Source: Eledone cirrhosa (Eukaryota; Mollusca; Cephalopoda; Octopoda; Eledonidae). Taken from it: a stretch of DNA of 64,000 nucleotides. The notes under the pieces were generated by a model, which was not told where the DNA came from, did no database searches, and was given only the letters and a program-made list of their open reading frames with translations. This document shows positions 1 to 9,385 of this stretch, in pieces. Location: the NCBI GenBank assembly GCA_964016885.1, contig OZ024741.1, positions 412,410,749 to 412,474,748 on the forward strand, read 5' to 3'. The position numbers and the translations under genes are program-made. Each line of letters starts with the position of its first letter. Within the stretch, counting starts at the first letter, position 1.

Positions 1-417
1 TTTCCACATTTTTCCAATTTCTATCTCCAGGTCTTTATACTTGCTCAATTTTTCAAATGTTTTTATAGATACATTCTTGTCTATTGGAACAGACATATCA
101 ATTAGCAGGCATACCCTCCTTTGAAAGTCCTTCAATATTATATCAGGTCTATTTGCATCTATTTTTCGGTCTGTTTGGATGCTAAAGTTCCACAAGATTG
201 AGATGTGATCTTTTTCAAGTATGGGAGGTGGTTGATGCTCCCACCAATTCTTTTGATGGGGCAGGTCAAAATGCTTACACATTATCCAATGTATGTATTG
301 TGCAGCTCTGTCATGCCTGTTTAGGTATTCGGTTGGAGCTATAGGACTGCACATTGAAATTATATGGTCAATGGTCTCTGGTTGTTTTTTGCATACACGG
401 CATAATGGGCTGCACAT
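1..417 (-). mobile_element. RLE-type LINE 3' coding fragment (family D), open to window edge
   Basis: Reading the minus strand from the ATG at 417 gives 139 codons with no stop, running off the window. It starts with a zinc knuckle (CRVC, then H and C, within SPLCRVCKKQPETIDHII), followed by HWIMCKHFDLPHQKNWWEH. A restriction-like endonuclease core follows (NRPDIILKD, then VCLLIDMSVPID) and then KYKDLEIEI. This order (knuckle, then PD-(D/E)XK-like core) is the C-terminal arrangement of R2/R4/Dong-superclade non-LTR retrotransposons. The frame is intact, unlike most LINE copies here, so the insertion may be young. The 5' side is cut off exactly at an (ATT)n tract. It differs in sequence from families A and B below. 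Confidence 0.8.
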
Positions 418-422
418 TATTA

Positions 423-470
<48 letters not shown>
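418..470. repeat. (ATT)n microsatellite
   Basis: About 17 ATT/TTA units between LINE family D and the SINE fragment. It marks the junction of both. Confidence 0.95.
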
Positions 471-471
<1 letters not shown>

Positions 472-604
472 GAGTTCAAATCCTGCAGACGTTAACTTTG
501 CCTTTCATCCTTACGGGGTCGATAAAATAAAGTACCAGTAATGCACTGGGAAATTGCTGGTCTTGTGCCAAACGTAGAAACAATTATTATTATTATTATT
601 ATTA
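471..604 (+). mobile_element. 5'-truncated tRNA-derived SINE (Ceph-SINE type)
   Basis: Begins at a B-box-like GAGTTCAAATCC. It continues with CCTTTCATCCTTACGGGGTC, then GATAAAATAAAGTACCAGTA and GGTCTTGTGCC, and ends in GAAACAATT(ATT)n. The same body recurs at 16523, 57990, 62761 and 62960. The A-box head is missing. The central conserved block and ATT tail match the cephalopod Ceph-SINE type as I recall it. Confidence 0.85.
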
Positions 605-3600
605 ATGTTCTTTGAGTCTCAGTCATTGATGTTATTTAACTGGAAAGTTTGTTGAAATGAATATCAAGCCGCTACCTGCAGCCTCAGATATTCAGGACGT
701 ATCTGAGGGTTCTTGCTGTTCCCAGCAAGCATGCCTTTTGAAGTGTTCCAAAAAGCAATGCTGGACTAATTTTCTTTAACCATCCTTGGAAACTCTTTGT
801 GATAGTACTTAGTGCGCCTATGACAATCGGGACCACTTTGACTTCATGGCAGTTCCAAATCCTTTTTACCTCCCACTTTAAGTCCTGGTATCGGTTAATT
901 TTCTCCCTCTCCTTCTCTTGCACTCTCGTGTCGAATGGGCGGGCTTCATCTACAATCAGGCATGATCTTTTTTCCTTGTCCAAAACCACCAGGTCAGGTC
1001 TATTGTGTTCCAGTTTCTTGTCCGTCTGTATCCTAAAATCCCACAGCACCTTCACCTGATCGTTTTCTATCACAGGCTCTGGCTTATGCTCATACCACTT
1101 CTCAGAATGTGGTAAATTGTTTACTTTGCATAGGTGCCAGTAGATCACCCTGCATCACATCATGTCTCCAGCCTTTATAGTGAGTCTGGGCTAGGTGTTT
1201 ACACTCGGATACAATGTGAGCCACAGTCTCCTCTCTCTCTCCACAGATCCTACACAGTGGGCTAGCCTCCTCCTTGTAAATATGGTGTTTCACCCACTTC
1301 GTTTTGAGGGCATGCTCTTGCGCAGCCATTAGCATTCCTTCTGTATCCTTTTTAAGGTCTCCTCTTTTTAACCAGTTCCATGTCTGTGGATCTCTAAATT
1401 CAGTTTTCTCAAAGAAGGTACTATGAAGGGATTTTTCCTGACGGTTGGTCTTCCTCCTTGGACATCCCCTGGTCTATTGTCCTCTCCTTCAGTACAATTC
1501 TGAGCATTGACTCCCTACTGTCAGTCACATATTTGTGTAGGTTGTTTTTCTCCATCTGAACACAGTCCTCAATGCTGATAAGACCTCTTCCACCTTCAGA
1601 TCTCCTTAAGTAGAGTCTATCGACATCACTCCTCTTGTGGAACATGTTGTAGATAGTCAATAGCTTCCTAGTCTTCCTATCCATTTTTTTTTGTTCAGCA
1701 ACATTCCATTTCAGAATTCCCGCACTGTACCTAATAATAGACACAGCTCGGGAATTTACTGCACTTATTGCATTCCTGCAGTTCAGATGTGATTTTAATA
1801 CGCTCCTTACTCTCCGAATGTATTCAGATCTTATCAATTCCTTCATTTTTTTTGTTTTTGATGTCATCTGCCTCCAGAACACCTAAATATTTGTATCCTT
1901 CTTCAGTGTCAATTTCCTTTATCATCTCACCTGTTGGTACCTGGATTCTGTTGCTTCTGCTCAATTTACCCCTCTTCATCACTAGCAAGAGGGGTAAATA
2001 CCAAATTGCATACATATATCATTGCTGAAAATACGGACAGTGTCAACAAGCACATCCAACTCCTTCTCACTCTTCCCGAAGAGCTTAAGATCGTCCATGA
2101 AGAGGAGGTGATTGATGGTAAGCCCTCCCTTTCCCAACCTGTATCCTGCTCTCACTTTTCACAGTACACTGGTCAGGGGCATCAGGGCAAGGACAAACAA
2201 CAGAGGGGACAGACTATCTCCCTGGAAGATACCTCTCTTGATCTTCACGCTTCCCAAGGATTCTCCAGTTGATGTTAACTCTGTTTCCCAGGACTTCATA
2301 CTTTGTCCAACAACTGCCTGATGTTATCTGCCACCTTGAAGACCTCCAGGCTTTTGGTGATCCAAGAATGAGGCACCATGTCAAATGCCTTTTTGTAGTC
2401 TATCCATCCCATGGCAAGACCAGTGTGTCTCCTCTTGCAATCCCTCATTACCATCTTATCAATAAGTAACTGGTCCTTTTTACCACGTGTCTTCTTTCGG
2501 CATCCTTTCTGCTCGTCCGGTAACAAGTTGTTTGTGTGGAGGTGATGGTAGATTTCCTCAGACATAATGCTTGTTAACAGTTTCCACATTACGGACAGAC
2601 ATGTGATAGGTCTATAGTTGGTAACATCATTACCCTTGATTCGGTCTTTCATTATCAGAACTGTGGTACCTTTTGTCAACCACTCTGGTACCTCACCTGA
2701 CATCAAGCAGTCATTGAACATGGTTGTCAGTTTCGGGTGGAGGGATGTTATATTTTTAATCCAATACCCCTGCACACCATCTGGGCCAGGTGATTTCCAG
2801 TTGGTTAGATTTTTGGCCTGCCCCTTAAGAGTTTCAACTGTGATACTCAAATCAGTTTGTTGGTATGCCTGTTCACTAATCTCCTTCTGTACTGTCTCAA
2901 TCCACACTGACTGGTCATTATGTTTAACATCCTGCTCCCATATTCCTCTCCAGAATGTTTTAGTTTGTTCCGCCTCAGGGATCAAGTCGTTGCCTCTTTC
3001 TTTCCCTTCAAGCTGTCCAAACAGCATCTTCTGGTTGTTGTCGAACATGCGGTTCTGTCTATACTCACTGACTCTGTTCTCGTATCGCCTGATTTTTGCA
3101 CTCTTTGCTACAATGCGTTGCTTCAGTTCCTCTATGACAATATTTAGTTTTTTCCTCCTAGTTTTGTACTTTATTTCCAGTCTATTTTTAGTGTCTATGT
3201 TTTTTAGTGTCCCATTCAGTAGGGACTCAAGCTTTCCAATGTCATTTCTCATTTCCCTGATTTGACCACTCAGTCGTTTCTTCCACCAAGGCTCTGCTCT
3301 TTCTTGTCTGTTGTTTCCTCTCGCTTTTATACCAAGTAGTTTCCTCACCGTATTTTCTGTTGCTTTGAGGATATTGTTGCACTGGTGAAGGCTCCTCGCC
3401 TCAAGGTATGGGATGACTTTGTTTACCTTAGCTGTTGTTTCTTTTAACTTTTTCCTGTCTACAAATCTTAGGTTCATAGGTCTCCCACTATCATTGTTCA
3501 ATTCATCTACCACTAAGTTTAGGATATCAACCAAATCTTGTCCTAGCCCGTCAGCATTCATCTCCTCAGTGGCCGTATCTCTGTTCCAGGTATTATTTAT

Positions 3601-4330
3601 CTCAGCATTCAGATCATTGTCTGCTTCGGGTGGTTCCTCCGTTCTCTCGACCTCTTCACCTTCATTTCCCACTGACTCGTTTGTTTGGCATACTCCACTC
3701 TCCATCTCCAAGCTAATCTCTCTGCTCAGTTCCTCCAGTTCCAGCTCGCTTATCCACCCATTAGTTCTTATTACCCGAGCCTGCCGGCCAATTTTTGTTC
3801 ATCTAATTTAAATAGACCAATCTCGTTCCAGATGTTATGCATCCGTTTCCTATAGCCTTTTTCCTTGGGGTTACTCTTCAGGTAACATTGCATAACAGTT
3901 CTATTCAATTCGTTCGTCCAGTTGGTTCTTGTCCCTTTCCTTCTTCTTCTTCCTCCGACACCAGCAGTATTTGGTTGACAGCCAGGTCCCTGCTGCTGAG
4001 CCAGGGAGCACCTGTTGGGTGAGAGTCTGTCACATGACATTCTAGTCTCCATTTCACCGTTATTCGAACTGTTTAGGTTCGACATTTAAACACTCTTATC
4101 GAGGATTGGCGAATGTATGGTTACATAACCACCGGTGAATTCATCGCCTCCGGTGGTTTCGTCACTCCACGTGATTTTTGTGTGGCATTATCACACTGTA
4201 GACGAACATAAATAAACAAACAAACAAACAGGCCCCCCCCCCCCAAAAAAATGAATAATCATAAGTTTCTTTGTAATGTAGTGTTTGAATGTCTGACTTA
4301 GTTTTTCCCTTCCCTTCTCTGTCCGTCTGT
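605..4330 (-). mobile_element. RLE-type LINE, family A, near full length but decayed (A1)
   Basis: One minus-strand element broken into frames at 4085-3771, 3711-2296, 2015-1824, 1882-1421, 1335-1102 and 1148-684. The N-terminal part is basic (GRRRRKGTRTNW, SNPKEKGYRKRM). The reverse transcriptase follows, with [29 protein letters not shown] and YKYLGVLE. Then come a zinc knuckle (CRICGEREETVAHIVSEC), an RLE core (NRPDLVVLDKE, CLIVDEARPFD) and a VPIVIGALSTI tail. A catalytic-looking V in the RLE strand of copy A2 (IVDVACPFD) is E here (IVDEARPFD). The 5' UTR (4086-4330) carries a hairpin around ACCACCGGTG and is shared with copy A3. The 3' end abuts an (ATT)n SINE tail. Target and architecture resemble Dong/R4 elements, which favour TAA repeats; clade is inferred. 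Confidence 0.85.
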
Positions 4331-5510
4331 TTGTTTTTCTCTTCATTCTTATTTTCTTTACGTTTTTCGTTGTTGCTGTGCTGCTTTGATTTTGATTTTT
4401 GTTTTTTTGATTTTGACCGGGTCATCAATTCATTCTATTTATATATTTTGATGCCTTCCTCTTTTAGTGGGGATTCTACAATGTAGCAGGGGTAGCGGGA
4501 GAGAATAGCGGCGGTAGTGATAATGAGGCAGTGGTGGTGGTGGTGGTGGCGGTGCTGTGCTAGCAGCAACTAGCAGGAGGTAGTGGGAGAGAATAGCGGC
4601 GGTAGCGATAATGAGGCAGTGGTGATGTGATCGTATTACTGTAGTGATGGTGTTGAAGTTGGAGTAGAAATAGCGGTTGAGTCGACTTGACCAGTGTTTT
4701 CATCGTGGTAGTGGTGGTGGTGTTGGTGATGAAATTATCTTTAGTTATTTAGTCATTTTGTCATTTTCCTCCTTTTTGACTCTAACATTCCTGATCCAAA
4801 ATTAAATATTAATCTTGTTTATTAATATTGTCTAGTGATACCGCCATCTTCCCCTTTCGTAAGTTAACAGAAGGTAATGGGGGGATAGCGGTGGTAGCAA
4901 TGAAGTAGTGGTGGCGGCGGTGATGGGATAGTGGTAGTAATGATGGATGGGCGGCGGCGGTGACTCTAGTGATGGCGTTGTCGTTACTGAGTTTTGTTGA
5001 ATAGGCTGTATTTTTGTTTGATCGGTGAATCTATGGGGTTAGTCGCGTATATGTGTTGACAAATTTTCTTAATATTGGAAGTAAACATTTTGTTAAAACT
5101 TGAGACAATAATAATAGTAATTATTATTATTATGCTGAGATTGGTGGTGGTGGTGGTGAAATTGCCGTTATCTGGCTGTTCTGTTTAGTGTACACAGAGG
5201 GGTGATGGGGTAGGTGGTGTATCTAGTTTCTGGTGTTGGTGAAATTGCTGTTATTTGGCTGTTCTATATAGTGTAGACAGAGGGGGTTTTCTTCCATTTA
5301 TAACCATTTTCTTTTTTGAATATAAAATGTATAATACAAAATTGAATATTTGAGCGATATAACAATATATTATGGATCCGAATTTTTTGGGGACTTAAGC
5401 CGGATGCTTTATGTATCATTTGTACTAAGAATTGTTATTTCACAATTGATTTAAATATGTTAAAAATCAAAACTTACGGGAGCGATTTCACGACCTTCTA
5501 TCCACCATGT
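4331..5510. other. No gene; GTG-rich imperfect repeats
   Basis: Contains imperfectly repeated blocks of the type GAGAATAGCGGCGGTAGTGA followed by a (GTG)n run, at about 4500, 4595 and 4880. A second pair near 5145 and 5215 shares GGTGAAATTGCNGTTAT. No coding frame is recognisable. Probably ancient duplicated simple-repeat sequence. Confidence 0.5.
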
Positions 5511-5523
5511 GCGTCTTCGTCCC

Positions 5524-5524
<1 letters not shown>

Positions 5525-5585
<61 letters not shown>

Positions 5586-5590
5586 GTTGT
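5525..5590. repeat. (TTA)n microsatellite
   Basis: About 20 TTA units directly abutting the 3' end of LINE A2. Confidence 0.95.
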
Positions 5591-7243
5591 TGTTATTCCT
5601 TGAATCTCAGTCATTGATGTTGGTTAACTGGAAAGTCCGTTGGATTGAATATCAAGCCACTACCTGCAGCCTCAGATATTCAGGACGTATCGGAGGGTTC
5701 TTGCTGTTCCAAGCAAGCATGCCTTTTGAAGCGTTCCAAAAAGCGTGAAGGGGCCGATTTTCTTTAACCATCCCTGGAAACTTTTGGAGATAGTCCCCAG
5801 TGCGCCTATGACAATCGGGATCACTTTGACTTCATGGCAGTACCAAATCCTTTTCACCTCCCACTTTAGGTCCTGGTATCGGTTAATTTTCTCCCTCTCC
5901 TTCTCTTGCACTCTCGTGTCGAACGGGCAGGCCACATCCACAATCAGACACGATCTTTTTTCTTTGTCCACAACCACCAGGTCAGGTCTATTGTGTTCCA
6001 GTTTTTTGTCCGTCTGTATCCTAAAATACCACAGCACCTTCACCTGATTGTTCTCCATCACCGCCTCTGGCCTATGCTCATACCATTTCTCAGAATGTGG
6101 TAAATTGTTTACTTTGCACAGGTGCCAGTGGATCACCCTGCCCATCACATCGTGTCTCCAGCCCTTATAGTGGGTCTGGGCTAGGTGTTTACACTCGGAC
6201 ACAATGTGAGCCACAGTCTCCTCTCTCTCTCCACAGATCCTGCACAGTGGGCTAGCCTCCTCCTTGTTAATATGGTGCTTCAACCACTTCGTTTTGAGGG
6301 CCTGCTCCTGCGCAGCCATTAGCATTCCTTCTGTAGCCTTTTTGAGGTCTCCTCTTCTCAACCAGTTCCATGTCTGTGGATCTCTAAATTCAGTTTTCTC
6401 AAAGAAGGTACTATGAAGGGATTTTCCCTTAAGGCTGCTCTTCCTCCTTGATGTTATTTCCTCCTTGGACATCCCCTGGCCTACTGTCCCCTCCTTCAGT
6501 ACAGCTCTGAGCATTGGCTCCTTACTATAGGTCACGTATTTGTATAGGTTGTTTTTCTCCATCTGAACACAGTCCTCTATGCTGATAAGACCTCTTCCAC
6601 CCTCAGATCTCCTTAGGTAGAGTCTATCGACATCACTCCTCTTGTGGAACATGTTGTAGATAGTCAATAGCTTCCTAGTCTTCCTATCCATTTCTTTTTG
6701 TTCAGCAACATTCCATCTCAGAATTCCCGCACTGTACCTAATAATAGACACAGCTCGGGAATTTACTGCGCTTATGGCATTTCTGCTGTTCAGATGTGAC
6801 TTCAATACGCTCCTTACTCTCCGAATGTATTCAGTTCTTAACAATTCCTTCATTTTTTTGTTCTTTATGCCATCAGCCTCCAGAACGCCCAAATACTTGT
6901 ATCCTTCCTCAGAGTCAATTTCCTTTATCATCTCACCTGTTGGTATCTGGATCCCGTTACTTCTGCTCAACCTACCCCTCCTCATCACAATGACTCCACA
7001 TTTACCAATACCAAACTGCATACATATATCACTGCTGAAAATACGGACAGTGTCAACAAGCACATCCAACTCCTTCTCACTTTTCCCGAAGAGCTTAAGA
7101 TCGTCCATGAAGAGGAGGTGATTGATGGTAAGCTCTCCCCTTCCCAACTTGTATCCTGCTCTCACTTTTCGCAGCATGATGGTCAAGGGCATCAGGGCAA
7201 GGACAAACAACAGAGGGGACAGGCTATCTCCCTGGAAGATACT
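5591..7243 (-). mobile_element. RLE-type LINE, family A, 5'-truncated with long open frame (A2)
   Basis: The open frame from about 7243 to 5672 covers the end of the reverse transcriptase (QGDSLSPLLFVLALMPL and LLFMDDLKLFGKSEKEL, an FMDD variant of the YxDD site). It continues through the thumb (YKYLGVLEADGIK), the zinc knuckle (CRICGEREETVAHIVSEC) and the RLE core (NRPDLVVVDKEKRSCLIVDV). It ends with IPIVIGALGTI and GTLQKACLLGTARTLRYVL. It is far better preserved than A1. It is 5'-truncated at a (CTT)n tract, and its 3' end abuts (TTA)n. An upstream in-frame extension through CTT/TTA repeats is not element sequence. Confidence 0.88.
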
Positions 7244-7270
7244 ATTCTTCCTCTTCTTCTTCTTCTTCTT

Positions 7271-7301
<31 letters not shown>

Positions 7302-7330
7302 TTATTATTATTATTATTATTTCCATTATT
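7244..7330. repeat. Compound (CTT)n(ATT)n microsatellite
   Basis: CTT units (7246-7300) pass into ATT units (7301-7330) at the 5' truncation point of LINE A2. Confidence 0.95.
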
Positions 7331-7484
7331 ATTTTTATTGCGCATCATTACCGCTTTACTGAACACAGCTCTGTGTGCCTTGGGTATGAGCAGTGTAGTT
7401 TTTGTTGATGTTGTTTCTATGGTATTCAGAGCACTTTTCGTAATATGCATGCTGTGCCTAGTAGTGCTATCTTTTGTATGGTGC
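7331..7484 (-). mobile_element. RLE-type LINE 3' end fragment (family D-like)
   Basis: The minus strand from about 7480 reads [17 protein letters not shown], the conserved C-terminal end of the RLE LINEs here (compare ACLLGTARTLRYVL of A2). About 100 bp of 3' UTR follows and ends in AATAAT repeats. Only the last codons survive, abutting (TA)n. Confidence 0.6.
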
Positions 7485-7485
7485 G

Positions 7486-7486
7486 C

Positions 7487-7520
<34 letters not shown>
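7486..7520. repeat. (TA)n
   Basis: Left flank of the first foldback element. Confidence 0.9.
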
Positions 7521-7523
<3 letters not shown>

Positions 7524-7990
7524 TTATCCCGGGTCCAATCAAGGGTAACCACAGTAAGTAAGGTACTCAATACAAAGCAGAGTATAAATGTTTAATATAG
7601 AAAAGCTTCTACAGGACTAGAACTGTTTCATTCATGAGAAATCATCAGGAAGCTAACTGTCCAAGTAAATGTGGTGGTATTTATATCTTTTCTGGTGGTA
7701 GGAGGTGGTGGGGATTGGGATGGGTTTAAAGAAAAAGGAATTCATTAAAAGTTAATTCCTTAAAGCTATAATTATATTTAGACTGACAAAGGCAGAAAGA
7801 ATTCTATAAACAAGTTCAAATTGGAGTGCCACTCCTTATTTTTAAGTTTCTGTTAAGATACTTAACCCCCTCCTACCGCCAGAAAAGATATAAATACCAC
7901 TATATTTACTTGGACAGTCAGGTTCCTGATGCTTTCTCACGAATGAAACAGTTCTAGTCCTGTACAAGCTTTTCTATATTAAATATATAT
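7521..7990. mobile_element. (TA)n-bounded foldback element, family a
   Basis: Arms at about 7590-7700 and 7868-7985 are near-perfect inverted repeats, for example TCTACAGGACTAGAACTGTT against AACAGTTCTAGTCCTGTACA. They surround a unique 170-bp centre and are flanked by (TA)n. The outer left end (TTATCCCGGGTCC, GGTAACCACAGTAAGTAAGG) recurs next to other family a copies at 30371-30470, 31455-31490 and 40140-40190. No coding potential. Contains the hammerhead motif at 7604-7654. Confidence 0.75.
7604..7654 (-). ncRNA. Hammerhead ribozyme motif (type I), family a
   Basis: On the minus strand: AGCUUC, then core CUGAUGA, then a short stem II (UUC/GAA, loop UCAU), then GAAA. Stem III is ACAG/CUGU, the cleavage triplet is GUA, and GAAGCU closes a 6-bp stem I. 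All invariant hammerhead boxes are present. The right arm (about 7920-7970, plus) keeps the shape but its core reads CTGATGC and its stem I is degraded. Fold assigned by eye. Confidence 0.68.
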
Positions 7991-8162
7991 ATATACAAAT
8001 GAATATATGATAGGGACAAATACTGATACAAGTATACATGTGTTCGTATTGCAAATGACCAAATTAGCTAGATTGAAAAATACTATTTAAAATAATACGG
8101 TTTGCCTGTCTCGATTTAAAATAATAAATCAATAAAAACAAACCTATATTGGCAATAGCCGT

Positions 8163-8239
8163 GAGACCCGGACAAATTTTAAATTTGTTTCGCAACAATT
8201 AAGTGAAAGTTACTATTCCTGTGCTCTTCTGCGGGTATC
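8163..8239 (-). ncRNA. Hammerhead-like motif, family b left arm (core variant)
   Basis: GAUACCCG, then CAGAAGA, then a loose stem II, then GAAA, then stem III ACAAAUU, cleavage triplet GUC, then CGGGUCUC closing stem I with one mismatch. The core has A where hammerheads require U4 (CUGANGA), and both arms share this. Activity is therefore doubtful even if the ancestry is hammerhead. Confidence 0.4.
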
Positions 8240-8583
8240 CAGAAATTGGTAAGTTAAAATTCAAAATACTTAAGAAGACTGAGAAAAATGTGTTTTTGAA
8301 CGCACATGTGTCACAGCGCCTAGCTCGTCCCATACTCGTGTCGCTAAAAATAGCAGCCGGTTTTATGGGACTAAAAATTAGCTCTACGTATGGAGCCGAG
8401 AATATTATATATAGAGTTATAAACTCTAAATATTATATATAGAGTTTATAACTCGCGTATGGGACGAGCTAGGGACGAGCGGCATGAGTATGGGACGAGC
8501 TAGGCGCTGTGACACATGTGCGTTCAAAAACACATTTCTATCAGTCTTCTTAAGTATTTTGAAGTGAAACTTACCAGTTTCTG

Positions 8584-8660
8584 GATACCCGCAGAAGAGC
8601 ACAGGAATCGTAACTTTCACTTAATTGTTGCGAAACAAATTTAAAATTTGTCCGGGTATC
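8584..8660 (+). ncRNA. Hammerhead-like motif, family b right arm (core variant)
   Basis: Stem I GATACCCG/CGGGTATC is perfect over 8 bp. Core CAGAAGA (U4A), GAAA, a 7-bp stem III (ACAAATT/AATTTGT) and cleavage triplet GTC follow. Same variant core as the left arm. Confidence 0.45.
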
Positions 8661-8894
8661 ACGGCTATTGCCAATATAGGTCTGTTTTTATTGATTTATT
8701 ATTTTAAATCGAGACAGGCAAACCGTATTATTTTAATTAGTAATTTTCAATCTAGCTAACTTGGTCATTTGCAATACGAACACATGTATACTTGTATCAG
8801 TATTTATCCCTATCATATATTCATTTGTATTACATGGCCTGGAAATATTCCTTTCTTTGAGCTATTTAATTGTAAAAGTCTATTTTGAGTTTAT

Positions 8895-8896
<2 letters not shown>

Positions 8897-8990
<94 letters not shown>

Positions 8991-9073
8991 CTATATATAT
9001 ATATATTTCTATATATATATATTTCTATATATATATTTATATATATATATATTTATATATATTTATATATATA

Positions 9074-9136
<63 letters not shown>
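8897..9136. repeat. (CT)n followed by (TA)n tract
   Basis: About 60 bp of CT units (to 8956), then about 180 bp of TA units with interspersed TTTCTA. Confidence 0.95.
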
Positions 9137-9141
<5 letters not shown>

Positions 9142-9350
9142 GTGTGTGTGTGTAAGTCTTGGGGGTAATCTATATAATTTGTGTGCAGTACCTAGTAGTG
9201 CTATCTTTTGTAAGCTGTATATATTTGTAAGTCCTGGGGTTTTGATTATGTATTTGTCTGTGTGTTTTTTTTCATTCCTAAAGCACCTATTATTATAGGT
9301 ATTGTTTCTGTTTTCAACATTCGAGTTATTTCTATTTCTAGATCTTTATA
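9137..9350 (-). mobile_element. RLE-type LINE 3' fragment inside the Kv 3' region (family D)
   Basis: The minus strand from about 9350 reads [19 protein letters not shown], then IIGALGM. Further down, around 9212-9165, it reads [14 protein letters not shown]. These match the C-terminal end of family D (YKDLEIEI at position 30 of this window) and other RLE LINEs. It is in the sense orientation and starts about 36 bp after the Kv stop codon, so LINE sequence forms the proximal 3' UTR. Frames are broken. Confidence 0.65.
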
Positions 9351-9385
9351 TCATGATCATCACATTGGCTGGGATATTAAACGTC

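Larger units (their letters stand above)
7994..8830. mobile_element. Large foldback element, family b (arms about 349 bp)
   Basis: Left arm 7994-8342 is the reverse complement of right arm 8482-8830 with few mismatches. The 140-bp centre contains CTCTAAATATTATATATAGA. (TA)n lies directly to the left, and CT/TA repeats to the right. It lies 0.56-1.4 kb past the Kv stop codon, so it could be in the 3' UTR, where it would form a very stable dsRNA hairpin. Confidence 0.85.
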
